The position numbers were made by a program, and so were the translations under genes. Below are positions 9,254 through 18,340 of a stretch of DNA of 64,000 bases, in pieces. Within the stretch, counting starts at the first letter, position 1, and each line of letters begins with the position of its first letter. The notes below the pieces were generated by a model. The model did not search any database, had not been told where the DNA came from, and saw only the letters and a list, made by a program, of their open reading frames with translations. The DNA comes from Mesonia mobilis DSM 19841. Lineage in GTDB: Bacteria; Bacteroidota; Bacteroidia; Flavobacteriales; Flavobacteriaceae. The stretch covers positions 1 to 64,000 of the forward strand of contig NZ_AUHX01000008.1 of NCBI RefSeq assembly GCF_000423405.1. Reading direction: 5' to 3'.

Positions 9254-12130
9254 TTAAAATCTAACATATAAGTTTAAATAATACGTTGTACCGTATCCGT
9301 AAAAATATCTATTTCCGAAGAGTTGCCCGTTTTCACGAGATTGATCTTCATTTAAGTTTCGGTAGTTTGAATTTCTTGACTGCTCAAAACCTCCGGTTTT
9401 ATACTTTTGATCAAATATATTATTAATCGTCGCAAAGAAACCAATGAAATAATCGTCTATTTTCCAAGACTTACCTCCCACAGCATTGAACAACATATAG
9501 TCATCAAACTGTTCTTGTCTTAATAACTCTCTAGCTACATTTGGGTCGTAATCATTTATTGATAAACCATCATAATCTCTAGAGAAATTATCAGATCTAT
9601 TTAATGCTGAAACATCAATATAGGCATTAGAGAAATAATTAGATGTCATACCAAACCACCAGTAATCAGGATCTCTATATTCAAAACCTAATTGTAACGC
9701 TTTCTCCGGTCCTCCGGCAACATGGTAATCTTTAAGGTTTGTTTTGCCATTTCCGAATCTTACTTCTCCTAATGAATTTACTTGGTTTGTATTTGGTACA
9801 AAATCATCACTTGTTAAGTAAATATCTGGATTGTTGGTGTAAACATATTGACCAATTGAACCAGCAGCTTTTAATTTAATGGTTGGAGTCACTTGCGCTT
9901 CAATACCAAATTCTGCTCCAATATTTCTTCTATCGATACCATTAACCACTTCTTGCACAAATGCATCACCTTCATCAATACCAAAACCAGAAAGATCTTG
10001 AGTGAAATAGAAACCAATATCGGTACCGTCTTGAAATTGAGTGTAAAAACCGGTTAATCTTGCTTTTACTGTTGGTGATCTAAAAATATAACTTAAATCT
10101 ACCGACTGAACTTTTTCAGATTCTAAACCGCTAACAACATTATGGTTTTGTCTAGCGTTACTATAAGTATTTCTAATACTTGGCGCAGTGGTATAATAAC
10201 CCGCATTCAAATCGATTAAATGACGACCGGTTACTTTATAAGTTGCTCCTGCTTTAGCACCATAATTTGTAAAGTCTAATTTTTCACCTTCACCAAAGCT
10301 ATAATTTAAGAAATATCCGTTTTGATATAAACCTGTACGTTGATAGGTTGTGTTAGAAACATTTCCTGCTAAATAAAAGTCTACCTTATTATATTTAAAC
10401 TGAGCCTGTGCAAAAGCAGTAGCCACATTAGCATCTATTTCATAATTATATTTGTATCGTTCACCTTCTCTAACAATACGGTTAGGATTATTAACATCAC
10501 TTTGAGCGATATCTCCTAAACCTGCTTCAATGTTCTGAGTTTCTTCAGCAAAGAAATCTACATCTAAATAACCATTACCTCCTAAAAGGTCGTTCATCTC
10601 TGCGAAATACTCACTTTTTAAGTTTCTATAGTTTAAAGAACCATTTAAAGTAATGTGCTCATTAAGATCTGAAGTTAAAATAGTATTCGCTGTAAATTGT
10701 GTATCGTCTTGACGATCTTCTTGAATTGCATAAATTGAATTCCCACCATTTCTTACTGAAATCGCATTGGCCTCATAAAGAGAATTCCAGTCTAATTGAC
10801 CGTCATTCATAAACTCTTCTCTTGCTAAATAGGCAGCTTGATAATTAGAAGCACTTAGATTTGGAAATCTTAAATGATAACTAGGTAAGTTTTGATAATA
10901 CATAGGACTTGGGTTACTTGCTCCACCCTCATAATAAACTTGACCGTCAGGGCCATTTACTAATTTAGTACCACCATTATCGATTCTCGTATTACCAATC
11001 TTACCAAATTGATAAGCAACATTGGTATTTAATTTTGTTTTATCTGAAATTGTCCAGTAATGGTTCAACATTAAAACCGGCTCTGCAATTTCTTTAACTC
11101 TAGAGTTTCTCATCTCTCCATCTTGGTAACCCCAGTTAGGATTATATTGAATACCTCTTAAGTTTTCAACTTCTTCTGTGATAGCAGTAGATTTTCCTCT
11201 TCGGTTTGGAGTAAAAAAACCAGTAAAGTTCAAGCTATGTTTTTCTGAAATTTTCTTTTCAGCAGAAGCAAAGAAAGAATTTGCATCGTAAGAAGTTCCT
11301 TCAACAAAACCTTCATCGGCAAATCTTCTAGAAGCTAAAAAGCTAAAAGACCAACCACCTTTCATTAATCCGGTATTGTATGAAGCCATTACACGACCTC
11401 TGTAACTTCTATTCGAAGACGCATAAGATACACGACCACCTTCTCTATATTGAGAAGCTCTCATTACAATATTATTTGTACCGGCTAAACCTCCAAAAGT
11501 GTACTCATTTGCTTTAAGCCCCATCGTGAAGATTTGATTACGCTGCGCATCATTTAATCCTCCCCAACTACTCCATTGTGGTCTGCCGTCATACTGTTTA
11601 TTCATTTCGATACCGTTAATTAAAACCTTACCGTTTTCAGAATCGTAACCTCTAGGACGAAAGAAAGTAGCACTAAAATCGAAAGACGCCGCGTTTAGAA
11701 ATACATCTTTAGACGCTTGTAACAAACCGGATAAATTGTCTGCAGTACTTTCGTCGTTATTTAATTCGTTATCAGATAAACTAATTGTACCGATTTGAAA
11801 GTTCTCTTCGTTAATATCAACTTCCATTTCAATTAGATCTAAATCTAAAACTTCTCCTTCGTTAATAACAACAGGATATCGTCTCTGCGAATAGCCTTGT
11901 TTTTCTAAAGAAATAATTTGTTCCCCTAGTGGAACATCAAATGTGTCGAAGTTAAAATTACCTTCAGCATCTGTAGTTACCGTAAAGGCAGAGTTTTCAA
12001 TGGTCACTTCAACATCTGGTAATGCTTCATTATTACTGGCATCGACAACTCTTCCCTTAACCGTAGTTTGTTGTGCAAAAGCCGTAATCGAAAAACATAA
12101 AAATGTTAAAAAGAAATAAACTTTTTTCAT
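9254..12130 (-). CDS. TonB-dependent receptor with carboxypeptidase-regulatory-like domain
   Basis: Outer membrane, energy-coupled import receptor. From ATG 12130 the product has a clean signal peptide (MKKVYFFLTFLCFSITAFAQ), a CarboxypepD_reg-like domain (~20-110), a plug domain (~120-230, with FFRPRGYDSENGKVLINGIE) and a 22-strand-type barrel ending in an aromatic residue (YLNLYVRF). The longer start at 12145 adds only five residues before the signal peptide and is less likely. No SusD-like gene adjoins; the DUF5689 lipoprotein takes that place. A -7 box TACATTTG lies upstream at 12186-12193. The substrate is inferred only from the neighbours. Confidence 0.92.
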   Translation of the reverse strand: MKKVYFFLTFLCFSITAFAQQTTVKGRVVDASNNEALPDVEVTIENSAFTVTTDAEGNFNFDTFDVPLGEQIISLEKQGYSQRRYPVVINEGEVLDLDLIEMEVDINEENFQIGTISLSDNELNNDESTADNLSGLLQASKDVFLNAASFDFSATFFRPRGYDSENGKVLINGIEMNKQYDGRPQWSSWGGLNDAQRNQIFTMGLKANEYTFGGLAGTNNIVMRASQYREGGRVSYASSNRSYRGRVMASYNTGLMKGGWSFSFLASRRFADEGFVEGTSYDANSFFASAEKKISEKHSLNFTGFFTPNRRGKSTAITEEVENLRGIQYNPNWGYQDGEMRNSRVKEIAEPVLMLNHYWTISDKTKLNTNVAYQFGKIGNTRIDNGGTKLVNGPDGQVYYEGGASNPSPMYYQNLPSYHLRFPNLSASNYQAAYLAREEFMNDGQLDWNSLYEANAISVRNGGNSIYAIQEDRQDDTQFTANTILTSDLNEHITLNGSLNYRNLKSEYFAEMNDLLGGNGYLDVDFFAEETQNIEAGLGDIAQSDVNNPNRIVREGERYKYNYEIDANVATAFAQAQFKYNKVDFYLAGNVSNTTYQRTGLYQNGYFLNYSFGEGEKLDFTNYGAKAGATYKVTGRHLIDLNAGYYTTAPSIRNTYSNARQNHNVVSGLESEKVQSVDLSYIFRSPTVKARLTGFYTQFQDGTDIGFYFTQDLSGFGIDEGDAFVQEVVNGIDRRNIGAEFGIEAQVTPTIKLKAAGSIGQYVYTNNPDIYLTSDDFVPNTNQVNSLGEVRFGNGKTNLKDYHVAGGPEKALQLGFEYRDPDYWWFGMTSNYFSNAYIDVSALNRSDNFSRDYDGLSINDYDPNVARELLRQEQFDDYMLFNAVGGKSWKIDDYFIGFFATINNIFDQKYKTGGFEQSRNSNYRNLNEDQSRENGQLFGNRYFYGYGTTYYLNLYVRF

Positions 12131-12185
12131 TCTAAAATCCTTCATTAATAATTGTTTGAGTTAAGAAAATATTATTTTCGGGCTG

Positions 12186-12193
12186 CAAATGTA
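12186..12193 (-). promoter_or_regulatory. Candidate -7 box TACATTTG for the TonB receptor operon
   Basis: On the minus strand TACATTTG matches TAnnTTTG, about 55 bases before the receptor start. It sits only 20 bases from the opposing -7 box of the nuclease gene, so the two promoters face apart within a short shared region and may be co-regulated. Confidence 0.5.
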
Positions 12194-12213
12194 CATGTTT
12201 TATCTGCATTACC

Positions 12214-12221
12214 TACTTTTG
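12214..12221 (+). promoter_or_regulatory. Candidate -7 box TACTTTTG for the secreted nuclease
   Basis: TACTTTTG matches TAnnTTTG and lies 46 bases before the ATG at 12268. No obvious -33 TTG is seen at 19-21 bases upstream. Confidence 0.45.
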
Positions 12222-12267
12222 GTACCCGATTTGTCTAAAAGTTTACATTAACATAATATTAATAAAT

Positions 12268-13329
12268 ATGACTAAGCTAAGATACTCAATTTTAACGATT
12301 TGTCTATTCGCATTTTTTATGTCGAATGCACAGAACGAGAAAACATATCGAGTAAATACCGTTGCTTTCTACAATTTAGAGAACCTTTTTGATCCGGTAA
12401 ACGATCCCGAAAAATATGATGAAGCTAGCCCAATTATGGAAATGGCCGAAAGTCTTCGCGAAGAAGTTTATGCCAAAAAATTAACAAATATGGCTAAAGT
12501 GATCGCTAAAATTGGAGCCGATGTTACCGGTCATCCGCCGGCGGTTTTAGGAGTTTGTGAGGTTGAAAATCGTAGAGTGCTAGAAGATCTATTAAACGAA
12601 TCTACGTTGGTTAACGAAGATTACGGGATTGTACATTTCGACTCTCCCGATAAACGTGGTATCGATGTCGCGCTTCTTTATAAAAAATCAATTTTTAGAC
12701 CTATTAATACTTCCTCACACGAGCTATTAATCTACGATCAAGATGATCCTGAAAAAAGAGTTTACACGAGAGATCAGTTGTTAGTAACCGGTTTATTAGA
12801 TGGCGACAAAATTCATTTTATTGTCAATCACTGGCCTTCTAGAAGTGGCGGCGAAGCAAGAAGTAGATTTAAAAGAGAAAAAGCAGCTGCATTGAATAAG
12901 AAAATCATCGATTCTTTACAAGCTGAAGATCCTTACGCAAAAATCATTACGATGGGCGATTTAAACGATGGTCCTTACAATACGAGTGTAAAAGAAGTTT
13001 TAGGAGCTAAAGCCGAGAAAGAAGAGGTAAAACTTAAAGGTCTTTACAACCCGATGGAAAATATGCAGAAAAAAGGGATTGGCACCATTGCTTACCGTGA
13101 CAGCTGGGATCTTTTCGACCAAATGATCTTGTCTCAACCTTTATTAGACGACGATTATAGTTCGTATAGATATTATAAAGCCGGAGTTTACAACCCACAA
13201 TATTTAGCAAACCCAAGAGGACGCTACAAAGGTTATCCTTACAGAAGTTTTTCTGACGGAGGTTTTTCAGGAGGTTATAGTGACCACTTCCCGGTTTATG
13301 TTTACTTGGTTAAAGAAGTAAGAAAATAA
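12268..13329 (+). CDS. Secreted endonuclease/exonuclease/phosphatase-family protein
   Basis: The 353-residue protein has a signal peptide (MTKLRYSILTICLFAFFMSNAQ) and an EEP-family fold with FYNLENLFD at the start of the domain, CEVEN, GDLND near residue 231 and the terminal SDHFPV motif near 340. These carry the usual metal-binding and catalytic Asn/Glu/Asp/His residues. It probably cleaves nucleic acid or another phosphodiester in the periplasm or outside the cell. It is transcribed away from the TonB receptor/DUF5689 pair, a frequent arrangement in Bacteroidetes, suggesting that products are imported by that receptor. The function is inferred from family and context. Confidence 0.88.
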   Translation: MTKLRYSILTICLFAFFMSNAQNEKTYRVNTVAFYNLENLFDPVNDPEKYDEASPIMEMAESLREEVYAKKLTNMAKVIAKIGADVTGHPPAVLGVCEVENRRVLEDLLNESTLVNEDYGIVHFDSPDKRGIDVALLYKKSIFRPINTSSHELLIYDQDDPEKRVYTRDQLLVTGLLDGDKIHFIVNHWPSRSGGEARSRFKREKAAALNKKIIDSLQAEDPYAKIITMGDLNDGPYNTSVKEVLGAKAEKEEVKLKGLYNPMENMQKKGIGTIAYRDSWDLFDQMILSQPLLDDDYSSYRYYKAGVYNPQYLANPRGRYKGYPYRSFSDGGFSGGYSDHFPVYVYLVKEVRK

Positions 13330-13350
13330 TTTCAACATCATAAAATTAAA

Positions 13351-13380
13351 AAAGGCTTCAACATAAATTGAAGCCTTTTT
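13351..13380. terminator. Bidirectional hairpin terminator
   Basis: AAGGCTTCAA (13352-13361) pairs with TTGAAGCCTT (13368-13377), flanked by A and T runs. It lies between the convergent nuclease gene and the small lipoprotein gene. Confidence 0.9.
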
Positions 13381-13382
13381 TA

Positions 13383-13841
13383 TTACTCTTTTTTCAAGGA
13401 ATAAATATAATTTACCAACTCGACAATTTCTTCAGGCGGATTCTTTTTATCGAAAGTTGAAGATGTATAAACTGTATCATTCACATTAACATTGAGCGTA
13501 GTTGCCAAATCGCCATCAAACTGAAATTTTTTCGATGGTACTTCTAAGGTATTTATTCTCGCTAAATTAATCGCCGCGACCAAACCTTCAAGTTGCTCCC
13601 ATTGATCTTCATCGATAGTCATTTTTACTTTTTCTACGTTTGTCTCTCCTTTTGAAGTGCTTTTATAACTAAACTGTTTTGGATTGATCGAATAATTTTC
13701 TCGCTTTCCTCTCGTAATAGCTTCAATAGTTACTTCAGAAATATTAATTTTATTTTCTTTTTCTGCGGAAGTTTTTTCACTGCTTTTACACCCAAATTGA
13801 AATACAAACAAGAGCGCTAATAGTTTTATTGAAGATTTCAT
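13383..13841 (-). CDS. Small hypothetical lipoprotein
   Basis: A 152-residue protein with a lipoprotein signal (MKSSIKLLALLFVFQFGC). No catalytic motif or known domain was recognised. The mature part is short and charged, with TTLNVNVNDTVYTSSTFDKK near the C-terminus that resembles small flavobacterial periplasmic proteins of unknown role. It is separated by 58 bases from the upstream large outer membrane protein gene on the same strand and may be co-transcribed with it. It is followed by a terminator. Confidence 0.75.
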   Translation of the reverse strand: MKSSIKLLALLFVFQFGCKSSEKTSAEKENKINISEVTIEAITRGKRENYSINPKQFSYKSTSKGETNVEKVKMTIDEDQWEQLEGLVAAINLARINTLEVPSKKFQFDGDLATTLNVNVNDTVYTSSTFDKKNPPEEIVELVNYIYSLKKE

Positions 13842-13899
13842 AAAAGTTATTTTTTGCTGAAAGTTATTGCTTTTAAAAATAGTAACTCAAAATTTAGGC

Positions 13900-16800
13900 C
13901 TAAAAGTAAGCTCTTAATTGAACCGTCCCGGTATGAATTGTGTTCGAGCTTTCACTTTTTCTTCCAAAATAAGAAAAATTTAAATCTAAATAATCGGTGA
14001 TTTTCTTTTGCGCTAAAAGCGACCATGTGTAGTTTTTATCGGGTTGTAAACCTTGTAGCATTTGGTAAGCTACCGGCGAGAATGCACTGCCATCAAATTC
14101 ATTATAAATATAATTAAACTCTCCGTTGAGGGAATATTTCTGTGCGTTAGTGAAGGTAAACGACGCCCCAAGTTTATTCTGATGCAATTCTTCTAAATCG
14201 CCTAGTTGATTTTTTTGCTGCTGAAATTCATAAAAAACGCTAAACCTCGTATTTTGTGAAAGCAAATACGAAAGTTCAGGGTTTAAAGTGAGTCCGTCGA
14301 TGTTGTAATTTCTATTCTCAAAATTTTCTGCCGTGCTTTTGGTTTGGTTCCATTTATTTTGAAGCGAGACCAACCAACTTTCCTGAAATTTATGATTAAA
14401 ATTTAATTGATGACTTTCAATTTTATTCTCCTGTAAACCGGTTGAAAGTAGATTTTTATTTCTTGTTGAAATATAACTGTAAGAAGTCGTGTAATGTTGC
14501 CGGCCGCGATTAAAGAAAATCGTGTTTCTAAAGTTTAGATTTACCGCCAACTCATCGTCGGTTTCGTTAAACGGATTCAAATCAAAATTATCGCCATTTC
14601 GTTCAATTTTTCGATCGATCAAATAAGAGGTTTGATTGTAAAAATGAGAAAGAAATTTTTTCGTTTTTTCTTCATTACTCCATTGCTGAAAGTTAAGCGT
14701 CACGATTTGACTAAATTTATTTTGGTGCGTTCGTATAAAAATTTGATTAGGCAATAAAACTCGAATATACGTCGCTTCGTCCGGATAAGCAGCCGTTTCA
14801 AACTCTTCTAATTCTTGCACGCCATTCTCGTTATAATCGATCCAGGTGTATTGCCCTTCGCCCGCGTTTACTTCAACGTAAGTAAATTCTTGCTGCGGAA
14901 GCGTTCCGCTATTGGTTTCGTAAAGGGTATTTAAATTTACAATTCGGTTGAATAAAAATTGCGTGTATTGCACACGAGAATTGAGCGATTGTTCATCGGG
15001 AACATCCTCCAATTCATTTTTCAATGTTCTAAAATTGGCAAATACTGCAAGTTTTGTTTTTTCAGAATTAATTAATCGCGATTTTAAATAGTAGTTATTC
15101 GAAGTATTTACGCGCTCTAAACTTCCGTTTCTTAAACTATCGTTTACCCGATATCTGTAACCGACTTCCGCATAAATATTGGTGCTATCGCCCACACCGG
15201 TATAAACTTCATAACTATTAAATTTCTGACTTATTCCTGTTAATTCTTCCGTTTCCTTATCGGTTTGTTGGTTGTCTTCCAAAGAAATTCGAGATCCCGT
15301 CCAAACTTTTCTGAAGTCGTAAATAGCATTGGTATAAGCACGTAAAAATTCAGAATCGTAAAGTTCACCTTTACTTGATAAATAACTTCCGCTCGCCTGC
15401 AGTCGAAGTTTCCCGAATTTTAAATTAGACTGAAGTAATTGTCGCGCTCCGCTATAATTTTCAGAATAATCTAATTTCTGAAAGCTATATCGCGCTGTTC
15501 CGTGGTTTTTACTGTTAAATTCTAAACCCGTATCAACGTAACTTTGATTACCTTCTACTAAAGTCGGCAAATTCCAATCTCTGGTAAATTCAACATTATA
15601 TAAACGCTCGACACTTTGATAGTTTTGCTGAATAAAATTTACCGTTCCAAAAGCATCTAACGTATTTATTTCTGAAGTGATCACGTTTTGTTTCGCCTGC
15701 AACCTTCCCGCAAAGCCATCGTTATCATCATCATCCAGATCTGAAAATAAATTCTCGTCGTTCTTGCTTCCTGCCAACTCAAACCCAACACTTGTTTTTG
15801 CTGAAGGATCATACGTTCCGTTCACCACACCAATTTGCAGCCGAGTCGGGGCAAAAAGCTGAGTAACCGGCGCATAATTACCTTGCGGAATTCCGTTAAC
15901 CGGTGGCACATATTCATAAATCCTGCTCACCGAAGAAGCATTCGTTAACACATAATCACCTTGATTGGCGCCAACCAAACTAAAACGCACATTAAACAAT
16001 TCGTCTTCAGGATTGTTAGAATAAATGTAGACTTCTTCTCCATTAATGATCTCTCGGCGGTAAAGCACTTTATTTTCATCAAAGGTATCGGGCACGGCGC
16101 TTGGCGCAACCATTTCATCTTGATCATCACCGGCAGCAGCTAAAACTTGCTCTTGCTCATTGCTTAAGTTTTGCTGAAGCGGTTGGTTTCTTAAGTCATT
16201 TTCAGAATAAAGAAATCCGCCGATCGTTAATTTTTCGCTGTAATGTTTTCCGCCGCCCATGGCAACTACTCTAGAGAAATTTCGATCTGAATATTGAAAC
16301 TCTACCGTAATTCGCATTTCTGAAGTGATAGGAAATGTAGCATTAAAAATTATTTCACCGGCATTATAATCGATAATATAATCTTCATTTTCCCCGCGCT
16401 GCAATTGAATACCATTTACAAAAACCGCTTCACTGCCAGAAACAATAAGCGTGTACAACTCACCATTTGGCCCGGTTAATTTATACGGACCTTGATTACC
16501 TTCTTGCCCCTGAAATTGATTTCTAGTAAAAACTCCCCTCACCAAAGCTCCGGCGGCATAAACATCGGTACTATTGCCTTTCGGATTAATTTTTGCGCCC
16601 ACCGATAAACCTTGAACCTTTTTCGTAAAGCTGGCAAAATAAGAATCGTCTTGCACGAGATCTACATCTCCTGCTCGAATATTCCAGTTTTTGCCGTAGA
16701 GTTCAATAAAGATCTGATCAAATTCATCTAAATTTTGCGAATAACCACTTTCCTGAATTGGGATGTTCGAATCTTGTATCGAAGCGCGTAAACTTACATT

Positions 16801-17310
16801 GGGAGCGATCTTTCCGGTGATCTGTAGATCTAATTCAGAATCTAAAACGGTGTTTTGGTTGGTCCCGGTGGTAATTCCGCGAGAAATACTTCCGCTGGTA
16901 TTTAAACCTTCAAAAGGCGTAAAATTTCTGTTTCTCGATTTTTCACCCATCGTGTACATCCGTTGATTGAGTCCGCCTTCAACGATTCTTTTAGGATCAA
17001 ATTGATAGTAGCGTTTGGTCAAAAATTCGGGATATTCTCGGTATTCAATTTGTAACGAATCTTGTTGCGCAACCAGGCTGTCTTTTAAAACTAAAGTAGA
17101 AGTAGGAAAATCGATTTGATATAAAGTAGAATCGATTTCTTCATTTTTTAGGTTGAAAACTTTAAAATGTGAAGGATTTATACTTACACTATCAATACGT
17201 ATCGTATCGCGAGCCGCAACTCTCTTGGTCTGAAAGTCAGCTTTAAATTCTTGTGCTTGAGCAACAATACCCATACACAGTAAGAAAAATAGAAACGTAA
17301 GTATTCGCAT
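13900..17310 (-). CDS. Large SprA-like outer membrane protein
   Basis: A 1136-residue protein with a Sec signal peptide (MRILTFLFFLLCMGIVAQAQ) and an N-terminal beta domain (~25-125). A segment follows with GLNTSGSISRGITTGTNQN and SLRASIQDSNIPIQESGYSQ, which resembles repeats in the SprA/translocon family. Then comes a long beta-strand-rich part ending in an aromatic residue (VQLRAYF), typical of outer membrane barrels. Full SprA is about twice this length and carries other domains, so this is not SprA itself. No partner gene adjoins except a small lipoprotein. The function is unknown; the localisation is confident. Confidence 0.75.
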   Translation of the reverse strand: MRILTFLFFLLCMGIVAQAQEFKADFQTKRVAARDTIRIDSVSINPSHFKVFNLKNEEIDSTLYQIDFPTSTLVLKDSLVAQQDSLQIEYREYPEFLTKRYYQFDPKRIVEGGLNQRMYTMGEKSRNRNFTPFEGLNTSGSISRGITTGTNQNTVLDSELDLQITGKIAPNVSLRASIQDSNIPIQESGYSQNLDEFDQIFIELYGKNWNIRAGDVDLVQDDSYFASFTKKVQGLSVGAKINPKGNSTDVYAAGALVRGVFTRNQFQGQEGNQGPYKLTGPNGELYTLIVSGSEAVFVNGIQLQRGENEDYIIDYNAGEIIFNATFPITSEMRITVEFQYSDRNFSRVVAMGGGKHYSEKLTIGGFLYSENDLRNQPLQQNLSNEQEQVLAAAGDDQDEMVAPSAVPDTFDENKVLYRREIINGEEVYIYSNNPEDELFNVRFSLVGANQGDYVLTNASSVSRIYEYVPPVNGIPQGNYAPVTQLFAPTRLQIGVVNGTYDPSAKTSVGFELAGSKNDENLFSDLDDDDNDGFAGRLQAKQNVITSEINTLDAFGTVNFIQQNYQSVERLYNVEFTRDWNLPTLVEGNQSYVDTGLEFNSKNHGTARYSFQKLDYSENYSGARQLLQSNLKFGKLRLQASGSYLSSKGELYDSEFLRAYTNAIYDFRKVWTGSRISLEDNQQTDKETEELTGISQKFNSYEVYTGVGDSTNIYAEVGYRYRVNDSLRNGSLERVNTSNNYYLKSRLINSEKTKLAVFANFRTLKNELEDVPDEQSLNSRVQYTQFLFNRIVNLNTLYETNSGTLPQQEFTYVEVNAGEGQYTWIDYNENGVQELEEFETAAYPDEATYIRVLLPNQIFIRTHQNKFSQIVTLNFQQWSNEEKTKKFLSHFYNQTSYLIDRKIERNGDNFDLNPFNETDDELAVNLNFRNTIFFNRGRQHYTTSYSYISTRNKNLLSTGLQENKIESHQLNFNHKFQESWLVSLQNKWNQTKSTAENFENRNYNIDGLTLNPELSYLLSQNTRFSVFYEFQQQKNQLGDLEELHQNKLGASFTFTNAQKYSLNGEFNYIYNEFDGSAFSPVAYQMLQGLQPDKNYTWSLLAQKKITDYLDLNFSYFGRKSESSNTIHTGTVQLRAYF

Positions 17311-17332
17311 TAAGTTTACAACTAAAGCTTTT

Positions 17333-17340
17333 CAAAAATA
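17333..17340 (-). promoter_or_regulatory. Candidate -7 box TATTTTTG for the SprA-like gene
   Basis: TATTTTTG on the minus strand, 22 bases before the ATG at 17310. It fits TAnnTTTG, but the region is T-rich and the match could be chance. Confidence 0.35.
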
Positions 17341-17431
17341 TTTTATTTTGAAGGTTTTTAACGCTATTCTCTATTTAATTTTTGATTATCCGGAATCTCA
17401 TCCTGAATTGAAAACAAAACATTTAAAATGA

Positions 17432-17457
17432 GACCCTGAATCAAGTTCAGGGTGACG
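17432..17457. repeat. Short palindrome with CCCTGAA arms
   Basis: CCCTGAA (17434-17440) and TTCAGGG (17446-17452) form a hairpin around five bases in the 253-base gap between the SprA-like gene and xth. The related string TCCTGAAT occurs about 35 bases earlier. Such short GC-richer palindromes are often repeated between genes in bacterial genomes. It is not a classic terminator because no T run follows. Confidence 0.55.
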
Positions 17458-17539
17458 GCTACTTGTTATGATTTACAGCGAATATTCTATTTAATTTTAC
17501 GATTAAACGCTCAAGAAAGTTTAGCTGATTAAAAAATTC

Positions 17540-17547
17540 TATTTTTG
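17540..17547 (+). promoter_or_regulatory. Candidate -7 box TATTTTTG for xth
   Basis: TATTTTTG matches TAnnTTTG, 17 bases before the ATG at 17564. No -33 element is apparent. Confidence 0.4.
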
Positions 17548-17563
17548 TTGAAAAACAGAATTC

Positions 17564-18331
17564 ATGGTTATTATCTCTTATAACGTTAACGGAATTAGAG
17601 CTGCACTTCGAAAAGAATTTACCACTTGGCTTTCACAAGCACAACCCGATGTGGTTTGCTTACAAGAAATTAAAGCCAATCCCGATCAATTTGATGAAAG
17701 CGTTTTTCACGAATTAGGCTATAAATATTGCTATTGGTATCCTGCTGAAAAAAAGGGTTATAGCGGTGTCGCAATTTTAAGCAAAATAGAACCTAATCAA
17801 GTTTCTTACGGTACAGGTATCGATTATATGGATGCTGAAGGAAGAAACATTCGAGCCGATTTTGATGGAGTTTCCGTAATGAGTTTGTATTTACCATCGG
17901 GCACAAACATAAACCGCTTAGAGTTTAAATTAGAATATATGGCAGATTTTCAGCAATATATCGATCAAATAAAACAAGATTACCCTAATTTAGTGATTTG
18001 CGGCGATTATAATATTTGTCACGAAGCCATCGATATTCACGATCCTGTTCGACTTAAAAATGTTTCAGGATTTTTACCGGTAGAACGCAAATGGATCGGT
18101 AATTTTATCGATAGTGGTTTTGTAGATTCTTTTCGTTACTTAAACGATGAAAAAGTACAATATTCTTGGTGGAGTTATCGTGCTAATGCGCGCGCCAACA
18201 ATAAAGGTTGGAGAATCGATTACAACATGGTCGCAAAACCATTACAAGAAAAAATAAAAAGAGCCGTTATATTACCAGAGGCATATCATAGCGATCACTG
18301 CCCAATTTTAGTAGAATTAACTGATCTATAA
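17564..18331 (+). CDS. xth: Exodeoxyribonuclease III (AP endonuclease)
   Basis: ExoIII cuts DNA 5' to abasic sites and degrades 3' ends in base excision repair. The 255-residue length is normal. All core motifs are present: SYNVNGIRAA near the N-terminus, CLQEIKA (metal-binding Glu), YSGVAILSK, GDYNICH (catalytic Asp/Asn), the DNA-contacting WWSYRANARANNKGWRIDY stretch, and the terminal SDHCPI catalytic His. It is followed after nine bases by an OmpA-family gene and is probably co-transcribed with it, although the functions are unrelated. Confidence 0.97.
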   Translation: MVIISYNVNGIRAALRKEFTTWLSQAQPDVVCLQEIKANPDQFDESVFHELGYKYCYWYPAEKKGYSGVAILSKIEPNQVSYGTGIDYMDAEGRNIRADFDGVSVMSLYLPSGTNINRLEFKLEYMADFQQYIDQIKQDYPNLVICGDYNICHEAIDIHDPVRLKNVSGFLPVERKWIGNFIDSGFVDSFRYLNDEKVQYSWWSYRANARANNKGWRIDYNMVAKPLQEKIKRAVILPEAYHSDHCPILVELTDL

Positions 18332-18340
18332 AAAGTGAGT

